DNA of 62,796 nt from positions 1 to 62,796 of the forward strand of contig CAMBYC010000002.1 of NCBI GenBank assembly GCA_945871875.1, written 5' to 3'. The position numbers and the translations under genes are program-made. This document shows, in pieces, positions 27,501-35,510 of this stretch (its first letter is position 1; every line of letters begins with the position of its first letter). The notes under the pieces are model-generated. The model saw only the letters and a program-made list of their open reading frames with translations, had not been told where the DNA came from and made no database searches. This DNA is from Sphingobacterium thalpophilum. Its GTDB lineage: Bacteria > Bacteroidota > Bacteroidia > Chitinophagales > Chitinophagaceae.

Positions 27501-29336
27501 TAGATATTCAAAATTGGCAATAGTTCCATTTACTTTTATGAAATTGTTTTTTGTAATGGTATTTGGGCATCCATTATTATAAGCGGTTAAAGTAATTGTG
27601 TAATTGCCTGTATCGGTATAATTATAAGAAGCATTTTGATTGTAAGATATATTGCCTTGTTTGCCTTTATCTCCAAAATTCCAAACCCAACCATTTGTAT
27701 TTCCAGTTGATATATCTTTGAAATTAACTGATTCTCCAGCACAAATATCTGTAGATGAAATGTCAAAATCTGCTTTTGGAGCTGTTCCAACCCTTATTGC
27801 ATCTGTTGCATTATAATTTATTTTACATCCCAATTCAGTTGTTGCGGTATATGAAACAGGGTAAATACCGGCAGTGTCATAATTTCTGACAGGATTTAAT
27901 AATGAACTTGTATCATTCTTTCCAAAATCCCAGAAATGAGATATGATTTTATCAATTGAAGTTACCGTGGCATTGAAATTTACATTAAGTGGAGCACAAC
28001 CTCCTGTTGGTAAATTTATTTTAGTAATTGTAGGAGATATGATTCTTATTAAATTGTCTTTCTTTAAATAAGTAGGACAACCATAAGCAGTAAAACCCAT
28101 GTGAGAAACAGAATAAATGCCTTCTTTGGTATATGTTTTTGTTGGATTTTGATCAGTAGAAGTAGTACCATCTCCAAAATCCCAATTCCAACTAACTGCA
28201 TCTTGTGATTTGTCTTGAAAAGTGGCATTAAACGGTGCTTTACAACTAATTGTATCTGTAGTTGAAAAGTCTAAAGTAGAACCATCTAAAATGGTGATTT
28301 TTTTAATTGTTGAATCTAAGCAAATACCTACGGTATTGATTAGTTTTATTTGGAAAACACCAGGTCTAGTAAACATTTTTACCTGATTTTTCCCATTTGC
28401 AAAAGTTCCGTCGCCAAATGTCCAAGCACTGTTCTCTGCACCAGGAGTAGAGGAGCCTGTTATTTTTATATCTGTATAAACGCAACCTGTGTCTGGTGCA
28501 TTAATAGTTGTTGTGATCTTTATGTCTGGTATGATGATTTCCTTAGTAATACTGTCTGTACAACCTTCAGTGCTAGTGGCAATCATATTTACAGAATAAC
28601 TTCCAGCTTTTGTAAACGAATGAACAACATCTGATGTGTTGGCTTGATTTCCATCTTCAAATTTCCAAATATATTTCAAAGCACCTGGTCCAGTTGATTT
28701 GTTTGTAAAATCTATAGAAGTAGGTGGTTTACAAGCATTTGCGAATGTATTTGTAAAGTCTGCAACAACTCCAGGTGTTACATCTATAATTGCTTTTTGA
28801 GATAAAACACCAACACAACCTTTTTGTGAAGTCACACTTAACGTTACATTAAATACATTATCAAGGCGGTATACATGTGTTGGATTTTGTTGTGAACTTA
28901 GGATTCCGTCTCCAAAATCCCAGCTCCATTTGCTGATGGTGCCTGAACTAATATAAGATAAATCAGTAAATCGGCTGGAAAGTGGAAAACAACCTACCGT
29001 ATCATTTGTTGTGAATTTTACAACTGGCGAAGGGTTTACAACAATATAATTTGTTTTTATTAATGAATCAGTACCTATACTATTTTTAGCAATCAATTTT
29101 ACGGTATAAACACCAGGAATAGGATAAGTAGTACTTGGTTCTGCAATAGTTGATGTTAATCCATTGCCCAAATCCCAGTAATAATTAGTAGGATTGTTTT
29201 TGCTTTGTTGGGTAAATCTTACAAACAATGGGGCACATCCCTCAGAGGGAGTTGCACTAAATGCAGCAATAGGTGCTTGAGCATTTATTTCAGACGTTAT
29301 AATAAATAACCCAAAAAAAATAAATAGGTATTTCAA
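24534..29336 (-). CDS. giant PKD-repeat adhesin with T9SS type B sorting domain
   Basis: 1600 residues. A signal peptide ends near 'EINAQ', then about 15 PKD-like domains fill residues ~20-1320. I count their hallmark turns as W-[DNKET]-[FWL]-[GER]-x, for example 'WDLGNG', 'WDFGDG', 'WKFEDG', 'WTFGDG', 'WNWGTG', 'WTLGEG', 'WNFRDG' and 'WNFGNG'. Two Ig-like domains with paired 'CxxC' turns ('LSCLNCANPF', 'LSCSNCSSPF') follow. The end is a type B sorting domain ('IPNTFSPNGDGVNDVFYIRG' to 'TVTLKGDVMLAR'). It is predicted to be a long surface fibre exported by T9SS. Confidence 0.92.
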   Translation of the reverse strand: MKYLFIFFGLFIITSEINAQAPIAAFSATPSEGCAPLFVRFTQQSKNNPTNYYWDLGNGLTSTIAEPSTTYPIPGVYTVKLIAKNSIGTDSLIKTNYIVVNPSPVVKFTTNDTVGCFPLSSRFTDLSYISSGTISKWSWDFGDGILSSQQNPTHVYRLDNVFNVTLSVTSQKGCVGVLSQKAIIDVTPGVVADFTNTFANACKPPTSIDFTNKSTGPGALKYIWKFEDGNQANTSDVVHSFTKAGSYSVNMIATSTEGCTDSITKEIIIPDIKITTTINAPDTGCVYTDIKITGSSTPGAENSAWTFGDGTFANGKNQVKMFTRPGVFQIKLINTVGICLDSTIKKITILDGSTLDFSTTDTISCKAPFNATFQDKSQDAVSWNWDFGDGTTSTDQNPTKTYTKEGIYSVSHMGFTAYGCPTYLKKDNLIRIISPTITKINLPTGGCAPLNVNFNATVTSIDKIISHFWDFGKNDTSSLLNPVRNYDTAGIYPVSYTATTELGCKINYNATDAIRVGTAPKADFDISSTDICAGESVNFKDISTGNTNGWVWNFGDKGKQGNISYNQNASYNYTDTGNYTITLTAYNNGCPNTITKNNFIKVNGTIANFEYLVSCINRKTVNFTDKSINAGSVNWDFGDNSINSTEVNPIHSFPSFGTYTVTLTSLNGSCSSKKTMVITLVDQKAGFTITQSVLCKKTPIQFSSTSTTTDTQISKYEWNWGTGNFQQNQMKVDYAFNDIGTYTIQLKITDRNGCSDTTTSKIKIGGPEAQFDAINNTGCVGIIVNFRDSSKSDGENAITNRKWDFGDGGFATTLDSAYQYQYLSPGSFDVKLIITDVVGCVDSLTKNGLIIASNPKANFSVYDSISCPGKPIQFISSSIGAITNYDWTLGEGKSSTIKNPINSYIKTGKYDIQLLITDKYGCKDSILKSSFIIIDTPVAKINISDSIGNCPPLIVKFTNNSSFVQKIRWEFGDGDISLIDTPSHIYTAPGDYTSKLTVTSPGGCITSTTKSIKVFGPMGELRFTPTIGCIPTLVNFKLSSNNTDSLIWNFRDGSSIITKDPVISHLYTAATDLQPEVTLQDIKGCRYTLNSTIDTLKIIGFKPDFGVATNLLCTNGTIDFFDKSYTNGSLQTWNWDFGDGGKGNGPAPTHFYKDTGIYTVKLRVTSQNNCTDSITIPKIIKVVPSPKIGIVSNDSICQNGFMNFKGIIIKTDTSKLNFSWNFGNGETSNFLIPNVTQYRTPGTLTARFIAFNSNGCSDTSLKNIVVNALPKTDAGVDSLICKGATIQLKPSGADKYEWQLPSTNLSCLNCANPFAKPDSTILYKLKGISKEGCEKLDSIRIQVIQPSQVKASLPDSICLGESIRLNASGTQLYQWFPTNEINNPASSIPTAKLSKTTMFVVTGSDAYKCFVTKDSVKISVFPIPLVNAGNDLSLPAGILHRLNANVSADVTSISWSPDIYLSCSNCSSPFITPKTKTEYSIKVSNAGGCTNEDKIIISVNCGTENIFIPNTFSPNGDGVNDVFYIRGTGATKINYFRIFNRWGQLVFDRKLVTTLNNPSAGWDGRLNGVQLPPDVYVYMADVICDNGKTVTLKGDVMLAR

Positions 29337-29350
29337 TGAAATTATTTTTA

Positions 29351-29770
29351 TTATTTTTTAATTAGTTTCAAGTAAGCGGATCTGCCTGTGTTCGTAGGGT
29401 TTGCTTCTACTATTGTAAGTGTATTGTTGTAAACTTTCCAAGTGTCGTTCAATCTTTTCAAAGTATCATTAGTCAATGGAAATTTTGCAAAAATTGTTCT
29501 GGTGGGTATATCTGCAATCCAAGTTCCTGAGGTTGCTATGTTTGCTTTATATGCAGTAACGGTTCCTGCATTTTCGAATTGGAATTCATAAGATGCAAAT
29601 TGTGCAGTATAATCTTGATCATTTTCTTTAAATTGTTCAACAATCCACCTTCCATTGGTTATCGCATCTATAATTATATTTGTTTGAATTGTTGATTTTG
29701 AACAGCTTAAACAAAGGATTAGAGCTAATGCAATTGTCAGCGTGCAAAAAGTTGATTTATTCTTTTTCAT
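29351..29770 (-). CDS. lipocalin-like lipoprotein
   Basis: 139 residues from the ATG at 29770. The GTG nine bases earlier overlaps the -7 box (29779-29786) and so cannot be the usual start. The lipoprotein signal ends 'LALILCLSCSKS'. The mature part, 'GRWIVEQFKENDQDYTAQFASYEFQFENAGTV' and 'SGTWI', follows the pattern of lipocalin-like small beta proteins of Bacteroidota (W-x-V near the N-terminus, then a beta-barrel). It is first in the operon with the PKD adhesin (14 bases) and PorP, so it may be an accessory surface or periplasmic factor. Function unknown. Confidence 0.78.
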   Translation of the reverse strand: MKKNKSTFCTLTIALALILCLSCSKSTIQTNIIIDAITNGRWIVEQFKENDQDYTAQFASYEFQFENAGTVTAYKANIATSGTWIADIPTRTIFAKFPLTNDTLKRLNDTWKVYNNTLTIVEANPTNTGRSAYLKLIKK

Positions 29771-29778
29771 AAACTCCA

Positions 29779-29786
29779 CAAATTTA
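29779..29786 (-). promoter_or_regulatory. -7 box TAAATTTG of adhesin operon
   Basis: Exact TAnnTTTG on the - strand, ending eight bases before the ATG at 29770. The predicted mRNA has almost no leader. No -33 TTG at 17-18 bases. Confidence 0.5.
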
Positions 29787-29892
29787 AGATTATCTAAGTA
29801 AAAGCCGATTGCTTATTAACGTTAATATTCTTTTTTTATGTTTAAGTTCAATAATATGCTTTTATTTATTGATTTTTTACTGTATTGTATAA

Positions 29893-30711
29893 CTATTTTA
29901 CAACATAAGTTTTCCATCCTTTGTATATGCCCGAATTTTTTTGTGCTGATTTTCGCATTTCAGTGGTAATAGGTTGAATTTTTTCTAAACTAGGTTTTTC
30001 TATCTTGCTAAGAACTAGTTTGTATGGAAAGGCATTTGTGCCTTCTGGCTTGTCTGGTTGTTCAGATATAATACAACCTGGAATGGTGATTTCTTTTAAG
30101 AAATTTATTCTGTTGACTGATGTAGTAAAAAATAGTGTATGTATAATTTCTCTTGGCTCTATCAGTTTGTCGCCTTTTTTTTGCAATTCCACAATTGTTC
30201 GTCTGTTTTCTATTTTATCTAAATCATCAGGATTAGGGAAAAGTACATCAAAATAGTTGCTCCAAGTTTTGTCTAGTTTTGCTTTAGCCAACCAAGGGAA
30301 ACTGGGGTAATTAACCATGGTTTTGTGCAAAATTGATGAATATTGTGTGGTGTCTAAGCAGTAAAAGTAATATTCTCTTAAACCTCTTTGGGTAAATCTT
30401 CCTGCAAAAATGCTACCATTAGACAATAATAAAGCTGAAACAAGAGAATTTTCAATAGAATCAAGCGTTGCAACTTGATATAAATCTGGAAAACCTGTTT
30501 TTTGATGCACAGGAAAGCTTGTTCTTAAAACTATCAAATAAGGACGTTCTTTTATGGGTGCAACAGCCTGTAATCCAAGGTCAACATTTATAGAAACAGG
30601 GTATCCGCCTGCAGAAGTGAAATAATTCTCCCAATCTTCTACCTGTGGCTGTGATTTTGCTGGTATAGGATATAGTCCAATAAGTAAAGCTGTTATAATT
30701 AGTAATCGCAT
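29893..30711 (-). CDS. secreted DUF695/RraB-like protein
   Basis: 272 residues. A signal peptide (to ~20, 'IPAKSQ') precedes a DUF695 domain (~25-150): 'DWENYFTSAGGYPVSINVDLGLQ', 'RPYLIVLRTSF', 'GFPDLYQVATLDSIEN'. The C-terminal ~95 residues look like an RraB domain: 'LQKKGDKLIEPREIIHTLFF' and 'INFLKEITIPGCI'. RraB inhibits RNase E in the cytoplasm of enterobacteria, whereas this protein should be exported, so that role is unlikely. Real function unknown. Confidence 0.75.
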   Translation of the reverse strand: MRLLIITALLIGLYPIPAKSQPQVEDWENYFTSAGGYPVSINVDLGLQAVAPIKERPYLIVLRTSFPVHQKTGFPDLYQVATLDSIENSLVSALLLSNGSIFAGRFTQRGLREYYFYCLDTTQYSSILHKTMVNYPSFPWLAKAKLDKTWSNYFDVLFPNPDDLDKIENRRTIVELQKKGDKLIEPREIIHTLFFTTSVNRINFLKEITIPGCIISEQPDKPEGTNAFPYKLVLSKIEKPSLEKIQPITTEMRKSAQKNSGIYKGWKTYVVK

Positions 30712-30759
30712 ATCAAAATATTAAAAGTAATTTCATTTTTTATTAATTTAACAGAAAGA

Positions 30760-31857
30760 ATGATAATAAAGGAAATAATTAACTTTTTAGAGCATTTGGC
30801 ACCCCCAGAATTTCAAGAATCATACGACAATTGTGGTTTGATTTCAGGTGATTCCAATTGGGAATGTAGTGGTTTGTTGATAACATTAGATTGCACTGAT
30901 GAAGTTATTGCCGAAGCAAAATCAAAAGGCTGTAATCTTGTAGTAACGCACCATCCCATAATTTATAAAGCATTAAAAAAGATTAGTCCAAATGACTATG
31001 TAGGAAAATCAATTGTTGCCGCCATAAAAAATGATATTGCCATTTTTGCGATTCATACTTCATTGGATAATGTTTTGCCTGGGGTGAATAGTAAGATTGC
31101 TGAAATTCTTGGTTTAGAAAAAACTAGGGTTTTGGAGCCTAAAGCAGGCATATTGAAAAAGATGTACACCTTTATGCCAACTGCTCATGTAAAAAAAATT
31201 AGTGATGCACTTTTTGAGGCGGGAGCAGGAAATATTGGAGATTACAGTGAAGTTGGATTTATGGTAGAAGGTATTGGTGGTTTTAAGCCAGGAGCCAATG
31301 CCAAACCATTTATAGGAAATGTTGGTGCAAGGCACCATGAGCAAGAAACTAAGCTTGAAGTAATTTATCCTCAACATTTGGAAAATAAAATTATTGCTGC
31401 TTTAATTAAGCATCATCCTTATGAGGAAGTAGCTTATGATTTGGTATCGCTTGGCAATATAGATCTAAAAATAGGAGCAGGATTAATTGGAGAATTACCA
31501 GAACCTGTTGCAGAAAAAGATTTTTTACAAATTTTGAAAGATAAATTTTGTCTAAAAGTTATCAAACACACATCTTTTTTAAATAAGCCCATTAAAAAAG
31601 TTGCACTTTGTGGTGGTGCAGGCAGTTTCTTGATAAACAGAGCCAGAGCAGCTGGAGCAGATATTTTTGTAAGTTCAGATATCAAATACCACGAATTTTT
31701 TGATGCAAATAATCAGATAGTAATTGCAGATATTGGACATTTTGAAAGTGAACAATTTACTATAAATCTACTTTTTGATATCTTGCAAAAAAAATATACT
31801 AATTTTGCAGTCCTTAAAGCGGTTACCAGAACCAATCCATTAAATTATTTCATATAG
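30760..31857 (+). CDS. Nif3-like dinuclear metal centre protein
   Basis: 365 residues. Metal ligands of the family are visible: 'VVTHHPIIYKALKKI' near the N-terminus, and 'SSDIKYHEF' and 'DIGHFESEQF' near the C-terminus. The middle (~130-230) is the inserted PII/CutA-like domain with 'HHPYEEVAYDLV', found in the long (~365 residue) Nif3 variants such as the YqfO type. These form hexamers with a dinuclear metal site; proposed as GTP cyclohydrolase-like, function not settled. Followed after 6 bases by the zinc-ribbon gene, a common Bacteroidota pairing. Confidence 0.93.
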   Translation: MIIKEIINFLEHLAPPEFQESYDNCGLISGDSNWECSGLLITLDCTDEVIAEAKSKGCNLVVTHHPIIYKALKKISPNDYVGKSIVAAIKNDIAIFAIHTSLDNVLPGVNSKIAEILGLEKTRVLEPKAGILKKMYTFMPTAHVKKISDALFEAGAGNIGDYSEVGFMVEGIGGFKPGANAKPFIGNVGARHHEQETKLEVIYPQHLENKIIAALIKHHPYEEVAYDLVSLGNIDLKIGAGLIGELPEPVAEKDFLQILKDKFCLKVIKHTSFLNKPIKKVALCGGAGSFLINRARAAGADIFVSSDIKYHEFFDANNQIVIADIGHFESEQFTINLLFDILQKKYTNFAVLKAVTRTNPLNYFI

Positions 31858-31863
31858 CAAAGT

Positions 31864-32628
31864 ATGTCAAACAAAGAATATTCAGTAGAAGAAAAGCTCA
31901 AATCTCTTTTAGATTTGCAAAAAGTGGAAACTAAGTTAGACGAAATCCAGATTTTGAAAGGCGAATTGCCCATTGAAGTGAGCGATTTAGAAGATGAAAT
32001 CCAGGGATTGCACGCTCGCGAAAGAAGAATTGAAGAAGAAATTAACGGGATTACCGAATTTATCAACGAAAAGAAGTTGATAATGATCGAATCTGATGCT
32101 TTAGTAAAAAAATACGAAAAGCAATCTGAAAATGTTAAGAACAATCGTGAGTTTGAAGCCATCAACAAAGAAATTGAGATGCAATCTTTAGAGTTGAAAT
32201 TAGCTGAAAAGCATATCAAAGATGCAAATGAAGAAATGGGCGACAAAGTTCGTGTTTTAGAAATTGCAAAAAAGAACATTGCAACCAAAGAAGTAAATCT
32301 GAAGCACAAAAAAAGTGAATTGGATAAAATTATTTCTGAAACCATAAAGGAAGAAACTCAATATCGTAAAGAATCAGACAAGGCGAAGTCAAAAGTTGAT
32401 CCACGTTTGTTGGCTTCTTATGAGCGTATCCGTAAAAATTACCGAAACGGTTTATCAGTTGTACCAATTGTTCGTGATGCATGTGGAGGTTGTTTCAATG
32501 CAATTCCTCCTCAACGTCAAAGTGAAATTCGCCAACGCAAGAAAATTATTGTTTGTGAAAACTGTGGTAGAATTTTAGTGGATGAGGAAATTGTAGATCC
32601 TGCATTGGTTGAGCAAATAACGAAATAA
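31864..32628 (+). CDS. coiled-coil protein with C4 zinc ribbon
   Basis: 254 residues. Residues ~1-180 are charged heptads predicting a long antiparallel coiled coil. The C-terminal part has 'CGGCFNAIPP' and 'CENCGRIL', two C-x-x-C pairs of a zinc ribbon. This is the C4-type zinc ribbon family (DUF164, CT398-like), thought to bind nucleic acids or flagellar/secretion partners in other bacteria; role uncertain. Same strand, 6 bases after the Nif3-like gene. A strong terminator follows at 32651. Confidence 0.92.
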   Translation: MSNKEYSVEEKLKSLLDLQKVETKLDEIQILKGELPIEVSDLEDEIQGLHARERRIEEEINGITEFINEKKLIMIESDALVKKYEKQSENVKNNREFEAINKEIEMQSLELKLAEKHIKDANEEMGDKVRVLEIAKKNIATKEVNLKHKKSELDKIISETIKEETQYRKESDKAKSKVDPRLLASYERIRKNYRNGLSVVPIVRDACGGCFNAIPPQRQSEIRQRKKIIVCENCGRILVDEEIVDPALVEQITK

Positions 32629-32650
32629 ATTTGTTCAAAACAACATATTT

Positions 32651-32673
32651 AAGGTGCGAAAGCACCTTTTTTT
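32651..32673 (+). terminator. intrinsic terminator
   Basis: Perfect 7-bp stem AAGGTGC / GCACCTT with a GAAA tetraloop, followed by six Ts. It lies 22 bases after the zinc-ribbon stop. Confidence 0.88.
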
Positions 32674-32675
32674 AT

Positions 32676-32704
32676 TTGGGAACCACTCATTATTGATAGT
32701 TTTG
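32676..32704 (+). promoter_or_regulatory. recN promoter
   Basis: TTG at 32676-32678, 18-base spacer, TAGTTTTG at 32697-32704, then the ATG at 32724. An exact consensus fit, directly downstream of the terminator. Confidence 0.7.
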
Positions 32705-32723
32705 TAAAGCTTAACTTTACTTC

Positions 32724-34379
32724 ATGTTGCGTCGTTTACTTATTTCGAATTATGCTATCATCAGCCATATTGAGGTTGAATTTTCAAATGGATTAAATAT
32801 CATTACCGGAGAAACCGGTGCCGGTAAAAGTATTCTTATCGGTGCATTGGGGCTTATCTTGGGAAATCGGGCTGATTCATCCGTTTTGCCAGATAAAGAC
32901 AAAAAATGTATTGTAGAAGGTTATTTTGATGTTGATGAAAAAATCGGCATTCGACAGTTTTTAGAGGAAAATGAATTGGATACAGAAGTGGAACTTACCA
33001 TGCGTAGAGAGATTTTAAGTAGTGGTAAATCTCGTGCTTTCATAAACGATTCTCCTGTGAGTGTTGCTCAATTGCAAAAGCTTGCTTCGCTATTGGTTGA
33101 TTTGCACCAACAGTTTGATACCATCGAGCTTGGGCAAAATCAATTCCAGTTGAATTTGTTGGATGCTATATCGAGCCAGTTGAGCCAAAAATTTGCATAT
33201 ACTAGTCTTTTTACACGTTATCAAGCTGCAAAAAAACAATCAGAAATTTTAATCAAACAAAAAGAAGAAGCTGTAAAGGAGTTTGATTACCACCAGTTTT
33301 TATACAATGAATTGGCAGATGCATCTATCAAAGCAGGCGATTTGGAAGAGTGGGAAACCGAATTAGACTTACTAACCCACGCAGAGCAAGTAAAAACGGT
33401 TTTGTTTGGAGCTACAGAGCTCTTAACAGGTGCTGAGCAGCCTATTTGTCAACAACTGAAGTCTATTGCACAAAATATTGAAACCATCATAAGGTACTAT
33501 CCTGCGGCAGAACCAATAGCATCAAGAATTCGATCTGTTTACATAGAATTGCAAGATGTTTCTACAGATGGAGAAATGTTGATGTCGAAATTAATTACAG
33601 ACGATAAGCGTCAACAAGAATTAGCAGAGAAGGTTTCAGTTGGATATAAGTTGTTAAAGAAGCATGGGGTTAAAGATTCAATAGAGCTAGCAAAAGTGCA
33701 AGAATTGTTGAATCAAAAGATTAGTAAGGTAACCGACATGGAAGAGGAAATTGTAAAGGCAGAAGCAGAAACCAAAAATTTGTACATACAAGCTGTGGAA
33801 TCCGCAAAACAATTGTCTACAGGAAGATTATCCGTAGTTGAATCTACTGAAACAAAGATGCTTGAGTTATTAGAAAAAGTTGGAATGCCCAATGCGCGAT
33901 TAAAAATTAAAATAGAGTCAACTCAGTTGGGTTCAAATGGAATCGATGATGTTGACTTTTTATTTGATGGCAATAAAAGTGGAAAATTTGAGCCATTAAG
34001 GAAAGTAGGAAGTGGGGGAGAGTTTTCTAGATTATTGTTGTGTATAAAAACCTTAGTTGCAGGTTCTTTGGATATGCCAGTTTTAATTTTTGATGAAATA
34101 GATACGGGTATTAGTGGAGAAACTGCCCGACAAGTTGGCATGCTTATGAAAGATTTAGGAAATACGCACCAAGTTATTTCAATTACCCATCAACCACAAA
34201 TTGCTGCGAAAGCCGATGCCCATTACTATGTTTACAAAAAAGAAGTTGAAAGTGGAATCAGAACCCATTTGCGGAAACTTACAATTGAAGAAAGGGTTGA
34301 GACCATTGCTAAAATGTTAAGCGGCGATAAACTATCGGTTACAGCATTACAAAATGCTAAGGAAATGATGGAAAAGTAG
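32724..34379 (+). CDS. recN: DNA repair protein RecN
   Basis: 551 residues. The N-terminal ATPase half opens with 'LLISNYAIISHIEVEF' and Walker A 'ITGETGAGKSILIGAL', continuing into coiled-coil arms (~150-390). The C-terminal half has the signature 'GSGGEFSRLLLCIK' and Walker B 'VLIFDEIDTGISG', then 'SITHQPQIAAKAD'. RecN is an SMC-like protein of double-strand-break repair. Length and motifs are normal. The stop codon lies inside the first unit of a heptad repeat. Confidence 0.96.
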   Translation: MLRRLLISNYAIISHIEVEFSNGLNIITGETGAGKSILIGALGLILGNRADSSVLPDKDKKCIVEGYFDVDEKIGIRQFLEENELDTEVELTMRREILSSGKSRAFINDSPVSVAQLQKLASLLVDLHQQFDTIELGQNQFQLNLLDAISSQLSQKFAYTSLFTRYQAAKKQSEILIKQKEEAVKEFDYHQFLYNELADASIKAGDLEEWETELDLLTHAEQVKTVLFGATELLTGAEQPICQQLKSIAQNIETIIRYYPAAEPIASRIRSVYIELQDVSTDGEMLMSKLITDDKRQQELAEKVSVGYKLLKKHGVKDSIELAKVQELLNQKISKVTDMEEEIVKAEAETKNLYIQAVESAKQLSTGRLSVVESTETKMLELLEKVGMPNARLKIKIESTQLGSNGIDDVDFLFDGNKSGKFEPLRKVGSGGEFSRLLLCIKTLVAGSLDMPVLIFDEIDTGISGETARQVGMLMKDLGNTHQVISITHQPQIAAKADAHYYVYKKEVESGIRTHLRKLTIEERVETIAKMLSGDKLSVTALQNAKEMMEK

Positions 34380-34487
34380 TAAGTAGTAAGTAATAAGTAG
34401 TAGTAAGTTTTTAGTAGTTAGTTGTTAGAATTTAGTTTTTAAAAAATATTCGTGCATTAGTGGCAGAATACATTGGTGCATTAGTGG
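34374..34487. repeat. heptad array plus 20-bp tail, with a second half tail
   Basis: Units AAGTAGT, AAGTAGT, AAGTAAT, AAGTAGT, a disturbed stretch, then TAGTAGT, TAGTTGT, TAGAATT, TAGTTTT cover 34374-34439; the recN stop TAG is inside the first unit. AATATTCGTGCATTAGTGGC follows at 34445-34464, equal to 4071-4090 except for one base. A related ATTGGTGCATTAGTGG lies at 34472-34487. Confidence 0.85.
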
Positions 34488-34530
34488 AAACCAAAAATTC
34501 CATTAATGAACTTATTTAACTTGAAATTAG

Positions 34531-34538
34531 TAAATTTG
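34531..34538 (+). promoter_or_regulatory. -7 box TAAATTTG for fabI
   Basis: Exact TAnnTTTG match 29 bases before the fabI ATG. No -33 TTG at standard spacing. Confidence 0.4.
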
Positions 34539-34567
34539 ACTTTTTAAATTTTGAATTTTTACATATT

Positions 34568-35377
34568 ATGAATCAATTGTTGAAAGGTAAAAAGGGCATC
34601 ATATTTGGGGCATTAGACGAAAAGTCTATAGCTTGGAAAACAGCTATAGCCTGCCATGAGCAAGGTGCTGAATTGGTGCTTACTAATGCACCTATTGCAT
34701 TAAGAATGGGACAAATCAATGCACTTTCTACTCAAATTAATGCACCTGTATTTCCTGCAGATGTAACCAATATGGATGATCTTAAAAAATTATTTACCGA
34801 TGCAATGCAACATTTTGGTGGCGGGGTAGATTTTATTTTACATTCCATAGGCATGAGTTTAAACGTTAGAAAGGGAAAGCATTATACAGAAATGGATTAT
34901 GGGTTTAACCAAAAGACATTAGATATTTCTGCTATGTCTTTGCATAGGGTTTTGAAAACTGCTTGGGATATGGATGCCATCAATGAATGGGGAAGTGTGG
35001 TTGCTTTAACTTATATTGCTGCACAACGTGTTTTTCCAGATTATAATGAAATGGCTGATGCTAAGGCATTGTTAGAAAGTGTAACCCGTAGTTTTGGATA
35101 CCATTACGGTGTAAAAAAGAAGGTTAGAATCAACAGTATTTCACAATCTCCCACACGCACAACAGCTGGTTCGGGTGTAAAGGGATTTGATGGATTTGTG
35201 AATTACGCAGAAAAAATGAGCCCACTAGGAAATGCAAGTGGTGAATCTTGTGCAGACTACTGTGTATCAATGTTCTCAGACCTCACAAAGATGGTTACCA
35301 TGCAGAATTTATTCCATGATGGTGGATTCTCTTTTACAGGAGTAACACAAGCTGTTATAGAGCAAATGGAAAAATAA
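34568..35377 (+). CDS. fabI: enoyl-[acyl-carrier-protein] reductase FabI
   Basis: 269 residues, normal for FabI. It opens with 'KGKKGIIFGALDEKSIAWKTA', the modified Rossmann start typical of FabI. 'ILHSIGMS' follows, and the active-site stretch 'YNEMADAKALLES' has the Tyr and Lys six apart as in FabI-type SDRs. It reduces trans-2-enoyl-ACP with NADH in the last step of the fatty-acid elongation cycle, and is the target of triclosan-type inhibitors in other bacteria. A perfect terminator follows. Confidence 0.94.
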   Translation: MNQLLKGKKGIIFGALDEKSIAWKTAIACHEQGAELVLTNAPIALRMGQINALSTQINAPVFPADVTNMDDLKKLFTDAMQHFGGGVDFILHSIGMSLNVRKGKHYTEMDYGFNQKTLDISAMSLHRVLKTAWDMDAINEWGSVVALTYIAAQRVFPDYNEMADAKALLESVTRSFGYHYGVKKKVRINSISQSPTRTTAGSGVKGFDGFVNYAEKMSPLGNASGESCADYCVSMFSDLTKMVTMQNLFHDGGFSFTGVTQAVIEQMEK

Positions 35378-35390
35378 ACAATACAAAACT

Positions 35391-35434
35391 AGGATTCAAC
35401 TTGTAAATGAATTAACAAGTTGAATCCTAATCTT
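35391..35434. terminator. terminator after fabI
   Basis: A perfect 14-bp stem (35391-35404 with 35415-35428) and 10-base loop, followed by AATCTTTT. It lies between convergent fabI and the DUF2795 gene. Confidence 0.82.
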
Positions 35435-35510
35435 TTAGTATTACATTGTAGATTCAGAAAGTAAAAATGAAAAGATCAGAAATCAATTAGACGCTAATCT
35501 TTTTGTATTT

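Noticed and set aside
24847-28634. Several + strand ORFs of 67-94 codons inside the PKD adhesin gene
   Set aside because: They are antisense shadows of the repeated PKD coding sequence with no recognisable product.
4024-34487. Possible CRISPR array from the regularly repeated short units
   Set aside because: Units are 7 bases with no spacers, and no cas genes are present.
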